From Goodfellowiella coeruleoviolacea (GTDB lineage: Bacteria; Actinomycetota; Actinomycetes; Mycobacteriales; Pseudonocardiaceae), in contig NZ_JAMTCK010000002.1 of NCBI RefSeq assembly GCF_024171785.1, positions 372,001-436,000 on the forward strand: a stretch of DNA of 64,000 bases, in the 5' to 3' direction. A model generated the notes under the pieces. The model was given only the letters and a program-made list of their open reading frames with translations, was not told the origin of the DNA and searched no databases. The translations under genes and the position numbers were made by a program. This document shows positions 45,460-54,707 of this stretch, in pieces; the stretch's first letter is position 1, and every line of letters starts with the position of its first letter.

Positions 45460-46608
45460 ATGCGAGTGCTCGTCGCCGGAGCCGGGATCGGCGGACTGAC
45501 CGCCGCGCTGAGCCTGCACGCCGTGGGCATCGACGTGGCGGTGATCGAGCGCGTCCGCCAACCGCGCCCGCTGGGCGTGGGCATCAACCTGCAGCCGCAC
45601 GCCGTGCGGGAACTGACCGACCTCGGGCTGGGCCCAGACCTGGACCGCATCGGCGTGGCCACCGCCGAGATCGTCTACAGCGACCACCTCGGCAACACCC
45701 TGTTCACCGAGCCGCGCGGCATCGCCGGCGGCTACCGGTGGCCGCAGTACTCGGTGCACCGCGGCCAGTTGCAGATGCTGCTGCTGGCGGCGGTGCGCGA
45801 CCGGATCGGCCCGCACGCGGTCCGCACCGGCACCCCGCTGCTCGATCTCACCCAGGACGAGGACCGGGTCCGGGTTCGCGTCCCCGACGGCGAGATCGTG
45901 GCCGACGCGCTGGTCGGCGCGGACGGCCTGCACTCGGTGGTGCGCGAGCGACTGCACCCGGGGCAGGGACCGATGCGCTGGTCCGGGGTGCGGATGTGGC
46001 GGGGTGTCACCGAGCTACCGCCATTCCTCAGTGGACGGTCAATGGTGATCGCGCTCGGGCCCGGCAACGTCGAGCTGATCACGTACCCGATTGGACGGTC
46101 CACGGTGAACTGGGTCGTCATGGTGCCGGTCGCCGAGCCGGGGCCGCTGCCCGACGAGGCGAACTGGAACCAGCCCGGCCGGCCCGACGACGTCCTCGCG
46201 CACCTGCGCGACTGGGCGCTGGGTTGGCTCGACGTGGCCGGCCTGATCGGGAACAGCGCACTGGTCCTGGAGTACCCGATGGTCGACCGCGACCCGCTGC
46301 CGTGGTGGGGCCGCGGCCGGGTGACGCTGCTCGGCGACGCGGCGCACCCGATGTATCCGGTCGGCGCGAACGGCGCCTCCCAGGCGATCGTCGACGCCCG
46401 GGTGCTGGCCGAGGAACTGGCCCGCGACTTCGCCACCGGACTGACCGGGTACGAGCGGATCCGCCGCCCGGCCACCGCGGCCGTCGTCGCCGCGAACCGC
46501 GAGATGCATCGCGCCAGCGACGCGCGCACCCCCGGCGAACTCGCCCGGATCACCGAAACCTACCGGCGCGCGACCGGCGCCGACACCCACCAGCTGAGAA
46601 GTGCCTGA
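45460..46608 (+). CDS. FAD-dependent aromatic-type monooxygenase
   Basis: The 382-residue product is a class A flavoprotein hydroxylase. It has the FAD-binding GAGIGG (7-12), the DG motif in LVGADGLHSVVRERL and the GD motif in RVTLLGDAAHPMYPVG. These enzymes use NAD(P)H and oxygen to hydroxylate phenols or to epoxidise or oxidise related compounds. ATG follows a GGAG ribosome binding site. It is divergent from a LysR regulator; the gene after it, once an alpha/beta hydrolase, is now decayed. Confidence 0.9.
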   Translation: MRVLVAGAGIGGLTAALSLHAVGIDVAVIERVRQPRPLGVGINLQPHAVRELTDLGLGPDLDRIGVATAEIVYSDHLGNTLFTEPRGIAGGYRWPQYSVHRGQLQMLLLAAVRDRIGPHAVRTGTPLLDLTQDEDRVRVRVPDGEIVADALVGADGLHSVVRERLHPGQGPMRWSGVRMWRGVTELPPFLSGRSMVIALGPGNVELITYPIGRSTVNWVVMVPVAEPGPLPDEANWNQPGRPDDVLAHLRDWALGWLDVAGLIGNSALVLEYPMVDRDPLPWWGRGRVTLLGDAAHPMYPVGANGASQAIVDARVLAEELARDFATGLTGYERIRRPATAAVVAANREMHRASDARTPGELARITETYRRATGADTHQLRSA

Positions 46609-46609
46609 G

Positions 46610-46753
46610 ATGCCCACCTCCGTTCTCGTTCCCGGCGCCGGCCACGGCGGTTGGTAGTACGCGCCGCTGGCGCGGCGGCTGCGCGAGCACGACCTGCTCT
46701 GGGACGCCCCCGAGGACGTGCGGCGGATCCTGGTGGGCTCCGCGCGCGACTGA
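46610..46753 (+). pseudogene. Alpha/beta hydrolase remnant with nonsense codon and deletion
   Basis: The reading frame starts one base after the monooxygenase stop with MPTSVLVPGAGHGGW, the classic N-terminus of small esterase-type alpha/beta hydrolases, then meets TAG (46655-46657) where the family has a second tryptophan. Past that stop it continues YAPLARRLREHDLLWDAPED and ends at 46753. About 180 residues of the core, including the catalytic serine region, are missing. So there is a point mutation (TGG to TAG fits) plus a large internal deletion. Confidence 0.8.
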
Positions 46754-46815
46754 CACCGGACAGGTGCGACGCGGCGCGCACCGGACGGGCCGCGCCGCAC
46801 CTGCCGGCCAGGCGC

Positions 46816-47871
46816 TCAGCCGGTGGCGCGCAGGCCCCAGCTGCCCTGGTAGCGCTGGCCGGGTTCGAGCACGATCAGCCCGTCACCGGTGTTGAAGCTG
46901 TTGGGGGCACAGGTCATCGGCTCCAGGGTGATGCCGGCCCGGTTGGGCCGGCCGTTCTGGCCGTCGTCGGTGTACGCCTGGACGTAGCGGTGGGTCTCGT
47001 CCATCCACACCTCCACCCGGGGACCACCGGGCAGCTCCAGCGCGGCCACCGCCTCACCATCCACATGGGACAGTCCGGTGTAGGCGGTGTCCAGCTTGGT
47101 GTCGCCCAGCAGCCGAGGTGTGCGGAAGTCCAGCGGGGTGCCGGCGACGCTGGCCTTGCCGGTGGGGATCAGCCGGTCGTTGACCGTGTAGTAGGTGTCG
47201 GCCGGGATGGTGAGCAGCGCCGAGTCGATGGTGCGCGAGCCCACCTGGACGTAGGGGTGGTAGCCGGCGCCGAACGGCGCCGCCGCGGTGCCGACGTTGC
47301 GCGCGGTGAGGGTGACCCGCAGTCCGTCGCCGGTGAGCGCGTACTCGATCTGGAAGGACAGCGTGAACGGGTACCCGTACTGCGGGTGCAGCACGTAGGC
47401 CAGCCGCACCCGGTCCCGCCGCTGCGCCACCGGAACCCAGGGCACCCAGCTGACCAGGCCGTGCAGGGCGCAGTCCCGGCCGGGCTCGGTGAGCGGTGTC
47501 TGCTGCTCGACACCGTTGAACGTGTACCTGCCGTGGTCGATCCGGTTGGGCCAGGGCAGCAGCACGTGCCCGAGGTAGCTGTCGCCGAGTTCGTCGGCCC
47601 CGTGCGTGAGCAGCACCTCCCGGCCGCGCACCCGCCACGACCGCAGCCGCCCACCCACCTCGGTCACCACGGCCCGCTGCTGGCCACTGGCGAGTTCGAA
47701 CTGCCGGCCGGTGGCCAGGGTTCGGGCAGTGCCCGACTGGTCGGCGTCCTGCTGGTCGGGCGCACCGGGCTCGGCGCCGGCCTGGCCCGCCACGACGCCG
47801 ACGGTGGTGGCGGCCAGGCCCGCGGCCAGGGCGGCGCGGCGGGGCAGGCGGTTGGGTTGGGGCGTTTCCAT
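46816..47871 (-). CDS. Exported aldose 1-epimerase-like protein
   Basis: The 351-residue product has a Tat-like signal (RLPRRAALAAGLAATTVGVV) and a galactose-mutarotase beta-sandwich. Family residues are seen in LLPWPNRIDHGRYTFNG, DCALHGLVSW (catalytic histidine), GAGYHPYVQVG (second histidine) and the late MTCAPNSFNTGDGLI. It would interconvert anomers of free sugar outside the cell. It lies 89 bp downstream of the GH127 gene on the same strand, which suggests that it acts on the arabinose released by that enzyme. Confidence 0.87.
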   Translation of the reverse strand: METPQPNRLPRRAALAAGLAATTVGVVAGQAGAEPGAPDQQDADQSGTARTLATGRQFELASGQQRAVVTEVGGRLRSWRVRGREVLLTHGADELGDSYLGHVLLPWPNRIDHGRYTFNGVEQQTPLTEPGRDCALHGLVSWVPWVPVAQRRDRVRLAYVLHPQYGYPFTLSFQIEYALTGDGLRVTLTARNVGTAAAPFGAGYHPYVQVGSRTIDSALLTIPADTYYTVNDRLIPTGKASVAGTPLDFRTPRLLGDTKLDTAYTGLSHVDGEAVAALELPGGPRVEVWMDETHRYVQAYTDDGQNGRPNRAGITLEPMTCAPNSFNTGDGLIVLEPGQRYQGSWGLRATG

Positions 47872-47960
47872 CGCGGCTCCTCACGCAAACAGGGGTGGAA
47901 CACCGGAGTAACAGCCGACAAGGACGGTAGGGAGCCAGCCACCGGCTGGCAAGCACCGCC

Positions 47961-49838
47961 TCAGCCGATCCGCCAGTAGACGCTGTGCCGTTGGTGGTGC
48001 AGGGCGTGGAAGGGACTCAGCGTGACGCTGGCGTTGTTCGCCCTGGCCCGGAACACCAGCGGCTGGCCGGTGGCGGTGAGCGAGTCCGGCTGCAGCCTGG
48101 GCAACGCGGTCAGGTTGCTGCCGCCGTACTCGCCGGCCAGCAGCACCGGCCCGTAGCGCACGGCACGCACCGACGCGTCGTCCGGGGTCGGCTCCAGGGT
48201 CAGGGACATGCCCATGGTCAGCTCCACCACGTCGCCGGCGCGCCACACCCGGTTCAGCTCCACGTGGCTGCCCGGCCTGGCCGACACCGGCTGCGCCACC
48301 CCGTTCACCGTGATCCGCACCGAGTCGGCACCGGCCACCCAGGACGGCACCCGCAGCCGCAGCGCCAGCGCGGTGCCGCCGGCCTGCCGCACGGTGAGCC
48401 GGGTGCTGGGCTGGGTGGGGAACCGCGTCTCCTGGCGCAGCACCAGGCCGCGGTCCCGCCAGGTCAGCTCGGAGGGGATGAACAGGTTGACGTACAGCGC
48501 GTCGTCGGTGTGGAAGTAGATGGTGTCGCCGAACTTGGTGTGGTTCTCCATGCCGGTGCCGTGGCAGCACCAGAAGGTGTCGTAGTCGTTGCTGTAGGTC
48601 TTGATGCCGCCGGCGCGCAGCGGCACGTAGTAGGACACGAACCCGTGGGCCGAGGCCGGGTCCTGGGACCCGAGGATCTGGTTGAGCAGCGCGTTCTCGT
48701 AGTAGTCGAGGTAGTCGATGCGGCTGGGGTCGTAGCGGAACAGCTGCCGGGTCAGCTTGAGCATGTTGTAGGTGTTGCAGCACTCGGTGGTCGAGTCGGA
48801 CAGCTGGCTGGCGATGGCGTCCGGGGCGTGGAAGTGCTCGCCGTTGCTGTTGCCGCCGTTGGCGTAGGTGTGGTGGCCGACCACGGTGTCCCAGAAGAAC
48901 GTGGCGATGTCGCGGTAGCGCGCCTGCCCGGTGGCCTGGTACTCCTGGATGGCGCCGATGATCTTGGGGATCTGCGTGTTGGCGTGGTAGCCGGCCAGCC
49001 GGTCGAGCCGGTTGGCCAGCGGGTCGAAGATCTCGGCGTGGTCGAACCGGGTCGCGGTGGTCAGGTGGTTCTGGTCGCCGGTGACCAGGTACAGGTTGGC
49101 CAGCACCTCGTTCATGCCGCCGAACTCGGTGCGCAGCATGGCCTGCAGCCGCGCGGTGCTGAGCCGGTCGGTGCGGGCCTTGACCCAGGCGGCCTTGGCC
49201 ACCAGCACGTCCAGCGCCTGCTGGTTGCCGGCCAGCAGGTACTGGTCGAGCAGCCCGGCCATGATCTTGTGCAGGGTGTAGTAGGGCGCCCACACCTGCT
49301 GCCCGTTCTCCACCCGGTCGATGAAGCTCTCCGGGTACGCCGACAGGTAGCCCCGGCCGTACCCGGCGGCCGGGGCGGCGGCCTGGCAGGCGGCCAGCGC
49401 GCTGACGATCCGGCTCGCCTTGGCCTGGTACGCGCTGTCGCCGGTGCTGGCGAACGCCTGGGCGAGCGCGGTGAGCAGGTGCCCGGTCGAGTGTCCGCGC
49501 AGCTCGACGTCGGGGGCTTCCCAGCCACCGCACGGGGTGGCGGTGGAGGGCAGGCCCACGTTGCGCCGGAAGGTGTGCAGCAGCCGGTCTGCGTCCACAA
49601 AGGACAGGTAGCTGAGGGTGCGGTTCTGGTTGTCGGCGAAGGGACCGGGCAGCAGCCGGACGTCGGACAGGGCGAAGGCGGCCACCGGGGGTGCCACCCG
49701 GGCGAGCGGGGCACCGGGCTGGGCGGGCGACACGCCCGCGGTGGCCGGTCTGGCGGTCAGACCGGCCAGCACGCTGGCCGCGGTGGCCGCGCCGGTGAGC
49801 CGGAACGCGTGGCGGCGGGAGAGACGGCCGTGCGTCAT
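47961..49838 (-). CDS. Secreted GH127 beta-L-arabinofuranosidase
   Basis: The 625-residue product is a DUF1680/GH127 enzyme with a Tat signal (LSRRHAFRLTGAATAASVLA). GH127 uses a cysteine nucleophile bound to zinc. The expected ligands align with those known from the bifidobacterial enzyme HypBA1: Glu352-x-Cys354 (TECCNTYNML) and Cys424-Cys425 (FWCCHGTGMENH). It removes beta-linked L-arabinofuranose from plant glycoproteins or similar glycans. ATG 49838 has GGAGG upstream; the longer TTG start would swallow that site. An IclR-type motif lies 80 bp upstream. Confidence 0.9.
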   Translation of the reverse strand: MTHGRLSRRHAFRLTGAATAASVLAGLTARPATAGVSPAQPGAPLARVAPPVAAFALSDVRLLPGPFADNQNRTLSYLSFVDADRLLHTFRRNVGLPSTATPCGGWEAPDVELRGHSTGHLLTALAQAFASTGDSAYQAKASRIVSALAACQAAAPAAGYGRGYLSAYPESFIDRVENGQQVWAPYYTLHKIMAGLLDQYLLAGNQQALDVLVAKAAWVKARTDRLSTARLQAMLRTEFGGMNEVLANLYLVTGDQNHLTTATRFDHAEIFDPLANRLDRLAGYHANTQIPKIIGAIQEYQATGQARYRDIATFFWDTVVGHHTYANGGNSNGEHFHAPDAIASQLSDSTTECCNTYNMLKLTRQLFRYDPSRIDYLDYYENALLNQILGSQDPASAHGFVSYYVPLRAGGIKTYSNDYDTFWCCHGTGMENHTKFGDTIYFHTDDALYVNLFIPSELTWRDRGLVLRQETRFPTQPSTRLTVRQAGGTALALRLRVPSWVAGADSVRITVNGVAQPVSARPGSHVELNRVWRAGDVVELTMGMSLTLEPTPDDASVRAVRYGPVLLAGEYGGSNLTALPRLQPDSLTATGQPLVFRARANNASVTLSPFHALHHQRHSVYWRIG

Positions 49839-49918
49839 GGATGCCTCCAACGGCGGGGTGCCATCGGTGGCAGCGGGGCGCGATGCGGTTGCCGCGTTGC
49901 AAGAGCATCGATGGCACG

Positions 49919-49932
49919 TTCGATATACCGAA
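49919..49932. promoter_or_regulatory. Candidate IclR operator of the GH127 gene
   Basis: TTCGATATACCGAA is palindromic at 12 of 14 positions and fits TYCGA-N4-TCGRA with one mismatch. It is 80 bp upstream of the GH127 start. A partial copy, TTCGAAAT, follows at 49938. Confidence 0.7.
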
Positions 49933-50122
49933 TGGTGTTCGAAATGCCCACCGCTGAAGTTAGGGCGCTCCAGGGGTCGGGGTCAATCGCGTGACGGCAG
50001 CAGGAATTCTGCTGCGGTTGGCCGATTGACGCCGGATCCGTACCGGTCCGACACTCCGTGCCCGGTTCGCTGGACTGAACGCTCCGGGAGCGAACAGCCG
50101 GGCGGCGCCGGTCGGCGCGCGG

Positions 50123-50890
50123 TCAGCGCACCGGGCTGCCCAGACGGCGGGAGAGTTCGGTGGCACCGTCGCGGACCAGGCGTTCCCAGGTGGGCCACGA
50201 CTCCTCGCGGTGCCGGACGGTGGGCACCGAGATGCTCATCGCCGCCACCCACTCGCCGGCGTGGTCGGTGACCGGCGCGGCCACGCAGCCGACGTCCACA
50301 TTGGACTCGCACATCTCGAAGGCCACCCCGGTCCGGCGGACCTCGGCCAACTGCGCCCGCAGCGCCGCGATCGAGGTGATGCTGCGCGGGGTCAGGCCGA
50401 CCATCTCCCGGCCCCGGTACAGCTCGTCCACCTGTCCCTGCGGCAGCCCGGCGAGCAGCACCTTGCCGATGGCCGTGCAGTGCGCGGGCAGCCGCCGGCC
50501 CACCGCCGAGACCATCCGCACCGAGTGCGTCGAGTCGATCTTGCAGACGTAGACCACCTCGATGCCGTCGAGCACGGCCACGTGCACGGTCTCCTGGCAC
50601 TCCGCGGCGATCCGCTTGGCCACGATCTCACCCTCCAGGGCCAGGTCCAGGCCCTGTTGGTAGCGGGCACCGAGTTCGAGCAGCCGGGGACCGAGCCGGT
50701 ACTGGGTCTCGGCGCCGGGCTGCCGGTCCAGGAACCGGCGGTGCACCAGGGTGGCCAGCAGTTCGTGCACGGTGGAGCGGGGCAGGTCCAACCGGGCGGC
50801 GATCTCCGGTGCGGACAGCGTGTTGCGCTCCCCGAGGAACAGTTCGAGGATGTCGGCGGCGCGCATCACCGCTGGCACGTGTCGCGGCAT
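50123..50890 (-). CDS. IclR-family regulator of the arabinan locus
   Basis: The 255-residue product has an N-terminal winged HTH (AADILELFLGERNTLSAPEI with LDLPRSTVHELLATL) and the IclR effector domain (about 75-250) with LPAHCTAIGKVLLAGL and VGCVAAPVTDHAGEWVAAMS. It lies between the GH127 gene and a zinc dehydrogenase. Copies of TYCGA-N4-TCGRA precede its own gene and the flanking and importer operons. I infer that it is the common regulator and senses arabinose or an oxidised derivative. The start ATG has only a weak ribosome binding site. Confidence 0.9.
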   Translation of the reverse strand: MPRHVPAVMRAADILELFLGERNTLSAPEIAARLDLPRSTVHELLATLVHRRFLDRQPGAETQYRLGPRLLELGARYQQGLDLALEGEIVAKRIAAECQETVHVAVLDGIEVVYVCKIDSTHSVRMVSAVGRRLPAHCTAIGKVLLAGLPQGQVDELYRGREMVGLTPRSITSIAALRAQLAEVRRTGVAFEMCESNVDVGCVAAPVTDHAGEWVAAMSISVPTVRHREESWPTWERLVRDGATELSRRLGSPVR

Positions 50891-50935
50891 GGTCGGGGTC
50901 CACGTCCTTTCGCAACGAGGTCACCGGAAATAACG

Positions 50936-50968
50936 TCCAATATACCGGGTCGCATCCGAGAAATCGGA
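50936..50968. promoter_or_regulatory. Two candidate IclR operators before iclR
   Basis: TCCGAGAAATCGGA (50955-50968) has perfect 5-bp arms and fits TYCGA-N4-TCGRA fully. Next to it, TCCAATATACCGGG (50936-50949) matches the GH127 site at 10 of 14 positions. Both lie within 80 bp of the IclR start, as expected for autoregulation. Confidence 0.7.
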
Positions 50969-51064
50969 CATCACGGGGTGTGGCGTGCGCTGCCGTGCTG
51001 TCGGTCCCGCTGGTCGTTTCCGCTGGCCGAACCGGAGACGCGGACCGAGTGGCGGAGTGTCCTC

Positions 51065-51078
51065 GCCGAAATCTCGGA
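51065..51078. promoter_or_regulatory. Further IclR-type motif between dehydrogenase and iclR
   Basis: GCCGAAATCTCGGA fits TYCGA-N4-TCGRA except for the first base. It lies 31 bp past the dehydrogenase stop and 175 bp upstream of iclR, so it could be an auxiliary iclR operator. Confidence 0.5.
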
Positions 51079-51108
51079 CAGCTCGCCCGTTCCGTGTGGC
51101 CGTTCCGG

Positions 51109-52173
51109 TCAGGGCAGCAGCAGCACCTTGCCGAGGTTGGCCGGCCGTTCGGTGAGCAGGCTCAGCGCCTGGCCGTAATCGGCCAGTCCCACTTGGTGGG
51201 AAACCAGCGCGGGCAGGTCGAGGGCGCCGCTGCTGAGCAGTGCGATCGCGTGCTGCCACGCCCGCGAGTCCGCGCCGAACACGCCGAACACCCGCAGCTG
51301 GTTGAGGGCGAAGACATCCGGGTCCAGCGAGACCGGTCCGGTGCCGGCGATGCCCTCCAGCACCACGCTGCCGCCTCGGCGGGCCAGGTCGAGGGCGAGG
51401 GGAACGGCCGAGGCCGAGCCGGTCGCCTCGAACACCAGGTCGGCACCGCCCCGCAGGTCCTCGGCCTGGTCGATGAGCACGGTCCGGGTGGCCCCGAAGC
51501 GCCGTGCCAGCGGGAACTGGTGATCCCGGCGGCCGAGCACGGTCAGCGACGCCGGGCGCAGCGCGGCCAGCATCTGCACGGCCAGCAGGCTCAGCGTGCC
51601 GGTGCCCAGCACGGCGTAGTGGCCGGCCGGCCGGGGAGCCGCGGCCAGCAGCCCGGCGGCCACGCACGCGGCCGGTTCCAGCAGCGCGCAGTGCTCCAGC
51701 AGGGTGCCCTCGGGCAGGTCGGGCAGCCGGTGCACCAGTCGGGCGGGGACCACCACGAACCCGGCGAACGCGCCCGGGTGGGTGAAGCCGGTCTCGGCGT
51801 AGTCGGCGGTGCACAGGGTGGGCTCGCCGTTGCGGCAGCGCGCGCAGACCTGGCAGGAGCGAAAGCCCTCGGCCACCACGGCATCGCCGGGCGCCACCCC
51901 GGTGACGTCCGCGCCCACCCGCACCACCCGCCCGGCCCACTCGTGTCCGGGCACCACGGGATAGCGCACGTAGGGGGCGGGCCGGCGGCCCTGGAACAGC
52001 TCCACGTCACTGCCGCAGATGCCGGCGGCGGCCACCGCGACCAGCACCTCGCCCGCGCCCGGGGACCGGACCGGAGTGGTGATCAGGGCGTGCTCGCCGG
52101 GAGCGGTGACCTCAACGGCGGAACAGGTGTCCGGCAGCGGGTCAACGGGTGGGCGGGGTTGATCGGTGGACAC
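51109..52173 (-). CDS. Zinc-dependent (MDR) dehydrogenase, probable sugar oxidoreductase
   Basis: The 354-residue product is a medium-chain dehydrogenase. It has the catalytic zinc ligands in GICGSD and PGHEW, structural-zinc cysteines in CQVCARCRNGEPTLC and the Rossmann motif VLGTGTLSLLAVQ. It oxidises a polyol or aldose with NAD(P). Position in the arabinan locus and the IclR-type palindrome just before its ribosome binding site suggest an arabinose or arabitol dehydrogenase, the first step of oxidative breakdown. GTG 52173 is chosen, with GGAG ten bases upstream. Confidence 0.85.
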   Translation of the reverse strand: MSTDQPRPPVDPLPDTCSAVEVTAPGEHALITTPVRSPGAGEVLVAVAAAGICGSDVELFQGRRPAPYVRYPVVPGHEWAGRVVRVGADVTGVAPGDAVVAEGFRSCQVCARCRNGEPTLCTADYAETGFTHPGAFAGFVVVPARLVHRLPDLPEGTLLEHCALLEPAACVAAGLLAAAPRPAGHYAVLGTGTLSLLAVQMLAALRPASLTVLGRRDHQFPLARRFGATRTVLIDQAEDLRGGADLVFEATGSASAVPLALDLARRGGSVVLEGIAGTGPVSLDPDVFALNQLRVFGVFGADSRAWQHAIALLSSGALDLPALVSHQVGLADYGQALSLLTERPANLGKVLLLP

Positions 52174-52189
52174 GGCTACGCCACTCCTG

Positions 52190-52203
52190 TCCGATATTTC
52201 GGA
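52190..52203. promoter_or_regulatory. Candidate IclR operator of the dehydrogenase gene
   Basis: TCCGATATTTCGGA has perfect 5-bp arms (TCCGA, TCGGA) around TATT. It lies 16 bp before the start of the dehydrogenase gene and shares CGATATTTCGGA exactly with the site at 38691. Confidence 0.78.
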
Positions 52204-52353
52204 TTGACCTTGGAAGCTTGATGCACTGTAACACCCGCTTTGCGCCAACTGGGGCAGTCCTGATCTTCGTCACCTATCCCAGCTTCCGGCGGCAAGACCA
52301 GGCTTGACGGACATTGTGACGACTTCTAGCGTTGTTCGGTGTGACGGATTAGC

Positions 52354-52367
52354 TCCGAGATATCGAA
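52354..52367. promoter_or_regulatory. Candidate IclR operator of the arabinan uptake operon
   Basis: TCCGAGATATCGAA fits TYCGA-N4-TCGRA fully. It lies 87 bp before the binding-protein start at 52455 and follows a region with AT-richer elements that may hold the promoter. Confidence 0.75.
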
Positions 52368-52454
52368 CGGGTGGGGTGTTGTGGTCGACGATCTGCGACT
52401 GACTCCCGAAGGCGACTTCGGAGCGCGTTCCCGGCGAACCCGGCGGATCGCGCG

Positions 52455-53765
52455 GTGAGCCCGATCAGCCGTCGCGCCGTGCTCGGCGGCGCGCTCGCCG
52501 TGGGCGCGGCCAGCGCACTGGCCGGCTGTTCGGCCGGCGCCGGCCTGGCCGACGACGGCCGGTCGCTGCGCTACTGGGACCTGTTCACCGGCGGCGACGG
52601 CGCGACCATGCGGGCCATGCTGGACGCGTTCCGCGCCGAGCACCCCGAGATCGACCTGGAAGCGGTCACCCTCCAGTGGGGCCCCACCTACTACACCAAG
52701 CTGGCCATGGCCGGCGCCGGTGGCCGAGCCCCGGACGTGGCCGTGCTGCACCTGGCCCGACTGCCCGGCTACGCCCCGGCTGGCCTGCTCGACCCCTTCG
52801 ACCCCGACCTGCTCGCCGAGTTCGACCTCACCGAGGAGAACTTCCCGGCCGCGGTGTGGCAGCGGGCCCAGTACAACGGGCAGGTCTACGCCATCCCGTT
52901 GGACACCCACCCCTACGTCATGTACTACAACGTCGACGTCTGCCGGGAGGCCGGCCTGCTGGACGCCGACGACCAGCTGATCCCGCTGCGCGGCCCGGAC
53001 GCGGTGCTGGCCGCGTTCACCGCGGCCAAACAGGTCACCGGCGCCTACGGCCTGGTCACCGAGACCTACGGCACCGACGGGGTCAACCCGTGGCGCATGT
53101 GGTGGACGCTGTACCGGCAGCTGGGCGGGGAACTGCTCACCCCGGACGGCCGCGACCTGGCCATCGACGACGCCAAGGCGTTGCGCGCCCTGACCTTCAT
53201 GCAACAGCTGACCAGCAGCGGCGCCGCGATCAGGGAGGCGGACGGCTCCGGCTCGATCGCGCTGTTCAGCAGTGGCCAGGCCGGGTTCATGTGGCAGGGC
53301 GACTGGGAGGTCACCACACTGCTCGCCTCGGGCGTGCCGTTCAGCATGACCCGCTTCCCCGCCGTGTTCGACAACGCCTCGGCCCAGGCCGACGGGCACA
53401 GCCTGGTCCTGCCGCACCGGCGGACCCGCTCCCCGGCCCAGGCGCGGGCCACCTACCAGCTCATCGCGTTCCTGTTGCGGCACAGCGTCACCTGGGCCGA
53501 GGGCGGACACGTGCCCGCCTACCAGCCGGTCGCGCGCAGTGCCGAGTACCGGGCCCTGCGCCCGCAGTCGCTGTACGCCTCGGTCGTCGAGGAACTCGCG
53601 CTGGACCCACCCGTGTGGTTCGCCGGCTCGGCATCCACGCTCTGGCTGGAGATGGGGGCCGCGCTGTCCCCGGTGCTGACCGGACGTGCCACCCCGGCCG
53701 AGGGACTGGCCGCCGCCAAGGCCGCTGTGCGCCGCCTGCTGGCCACGCCCAACCCCGTGCAGTGA
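52455..53765 (+). CDS. CUT1 sugar-binding lipoprotein of the arabinan locus
   Basis: The 436-residue product is a family 1 ABC solute-binding protein. The signal combines a twin-arginine start (SRRAVLGGALAVGA) with lipobox LAGC. The mature part runs LRYWDLFTGGDGATMRAMLD, PDVAVLHLARLPGY and QAGFMWQGDWEV. It heads an operon with two permeases, GH43, GH51, a dehydratase and a lactonase. The ligand is therefore most likely an arabino-oligosaccharide. GTG 52455 was chosen to give a proper signal; the GTG at 52371 would add 28 Arg-rich residues. Confidence 0.85.
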   Translation: MSPISRRAVLGGALAVGAASALAGCSAGAGLADDGRSLRYWDLFTGGDGATMRAMLDAFRAEHPEIDLEAVTLQWGPTYYTKLAMAGAGGRAPDVAVLHLARLPGYAPAGLLDPFDPDLLAEFDLTEENFPAAVWQRAQYNGQVYAIPLDTHPYVMYYNVDVCREAGLLDADDQLIPLRGPDAVLAAFTAAKQVTGAYGLVTETYGTDGVNPWRMWWTLYRQLGGELLTPDGRDLAIDDAKALRALTFMQQLTSSGAAIREADGSGSIALFSSGQAGFMWQGDWEVTTLLASGVPFSMTRFPAVFDNASAQADGHSLVLPHRRTRSPAQARATYQLIAFLLRHSVTWAEGGHVPAYQPVARSAEYRALRPQSLYASVVEELALDPPVWFAGSASTLWLEMGAALSPVLTGRATPAEGLAAAKAAVRRLLATPNPVQ

Positions 53766-53807
53766 CCCGCGAACCACCCCGCCCGACCCGACTGCGGAAG
53801 GACAGCA

Positions 53808-54707
53808 ATGGCGCCGCACCCCGCGCGAACGCAGCCCACCCGGCGGCGAGACTGGTCCGGGTTGCTGTTCGTCCTGCCCTTCCTGGCCTTCTTCGCGCTG
53901 TTCCTGGTCTGGCCGCTGGTGCTCGGCCTGGGCACCAGCCTCACCGACACCACCCTGGCCAAGGACGGCCAGTTCGTCGGCCTGGCCAACTTCGGCGAGG
54001 CGCTCGACGATCCGGTGGTGTGGTCCTCGCTGTGGCACACCCTGCTGTTCACCCTGCTGAGCACCCCGCTGCTGGTGCTGGTCGGGTTGGTGTTCGCGCT
54101 GTTGGTGCACCACCTCACCCCGGCGCGCTGGCTGTGGCGGCTGTCCTTCTTCGCGCCCTACCTGCTGCCGTCCTCGGCCGTGTCGCTGATCTTCGTGTGG
54201 ATCTTCCAACCCGACTTCGGCATGGCCGACGGCGCGCTGGCCGCGCTCGGACTCACCCCGGAGATCGGCTGGCTCAGCGACCCGGCCGTGGCGATGTTCT
54301 CCATCGTGCTGGCCACCACCTGGTGGACGGTCGGCTTCAACTTCCTGCTGTACCTGGCCGCGCTGCAGGCCATCCCCGACACCTACCACGAGGCCGCCGC
54401 GCTGGACGGGGCCGGCGGCTGGCGTCGACTGTGGACGATCACCCTGCCGCTGCTGCGCCGCACCACCGGACTGATCGTGGTGCTGCAGATCCTGGCCTCG
54501 CTCAAGGTCTTCGACCAGATCTACCAGATGACCGCCGGCGGCCCCGAGCAGTCCACCCGGCCGGTGCTGCTGTACGTCTACCAGGCCGGTTTCACCAACT
54601 TCCGGATCGGCTACGCCTCGGCCATCTCCTACGTCTTCCTTGGCCTGGTCCTGGTGGTCGCGCTGGTCCAGCTCCGGCTGTTCCGCTCACCCGAGGAGGC
54701 GGCATGA
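53808..54707 (+). CDS. CUT1 sugar ABC permease (MalF-like)
   Basis: The 299-residue product has six membrane helices, starting with LLFVLPFLAFFALFLVWPLV, and the EAA loop TYHEAAALDGAGGWRRLWTI. It forms the import channel with the permease at 54704. ATG follows GGAAGGA by about seven bases, 43 bp after the binding-protein stop. Its own stop overlaps the next start (ATGA). Confidence 0.92.
   Translation: MAPHPARTQPTRRRDWSGLLFVLPFLAFFALFLVWPLVLGLGTSLTDTTLAKDGQFVGLANFGEALDDPVVWSSLWHTLLFTLLSTPLLVLVGLVFALLVHHLTPARWLWRLSFFAPYLLPSSAVSLIFVWIFQPDFGMADGALAALGLTPEIGWLSDPAVAMFSIVLATTWWTVGFNFLLYLAALQAIPDTYHEAAALDGAGGWRRLWTITLPLLRRTTGLIVVLQILASLKVFDQIYQMTAGGPEQSTRPVLLYVYQAGFTNFRIGYASAISYVFLGLVLVVALVQLRLFRSPEEAA

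Noticed and set aside
46610-46753. A genuine small protein produced by readthrough of TAG
   Set aside because: The parts before and after the stop match the two ends of a much larger hydrolase, which is better explained by decay.
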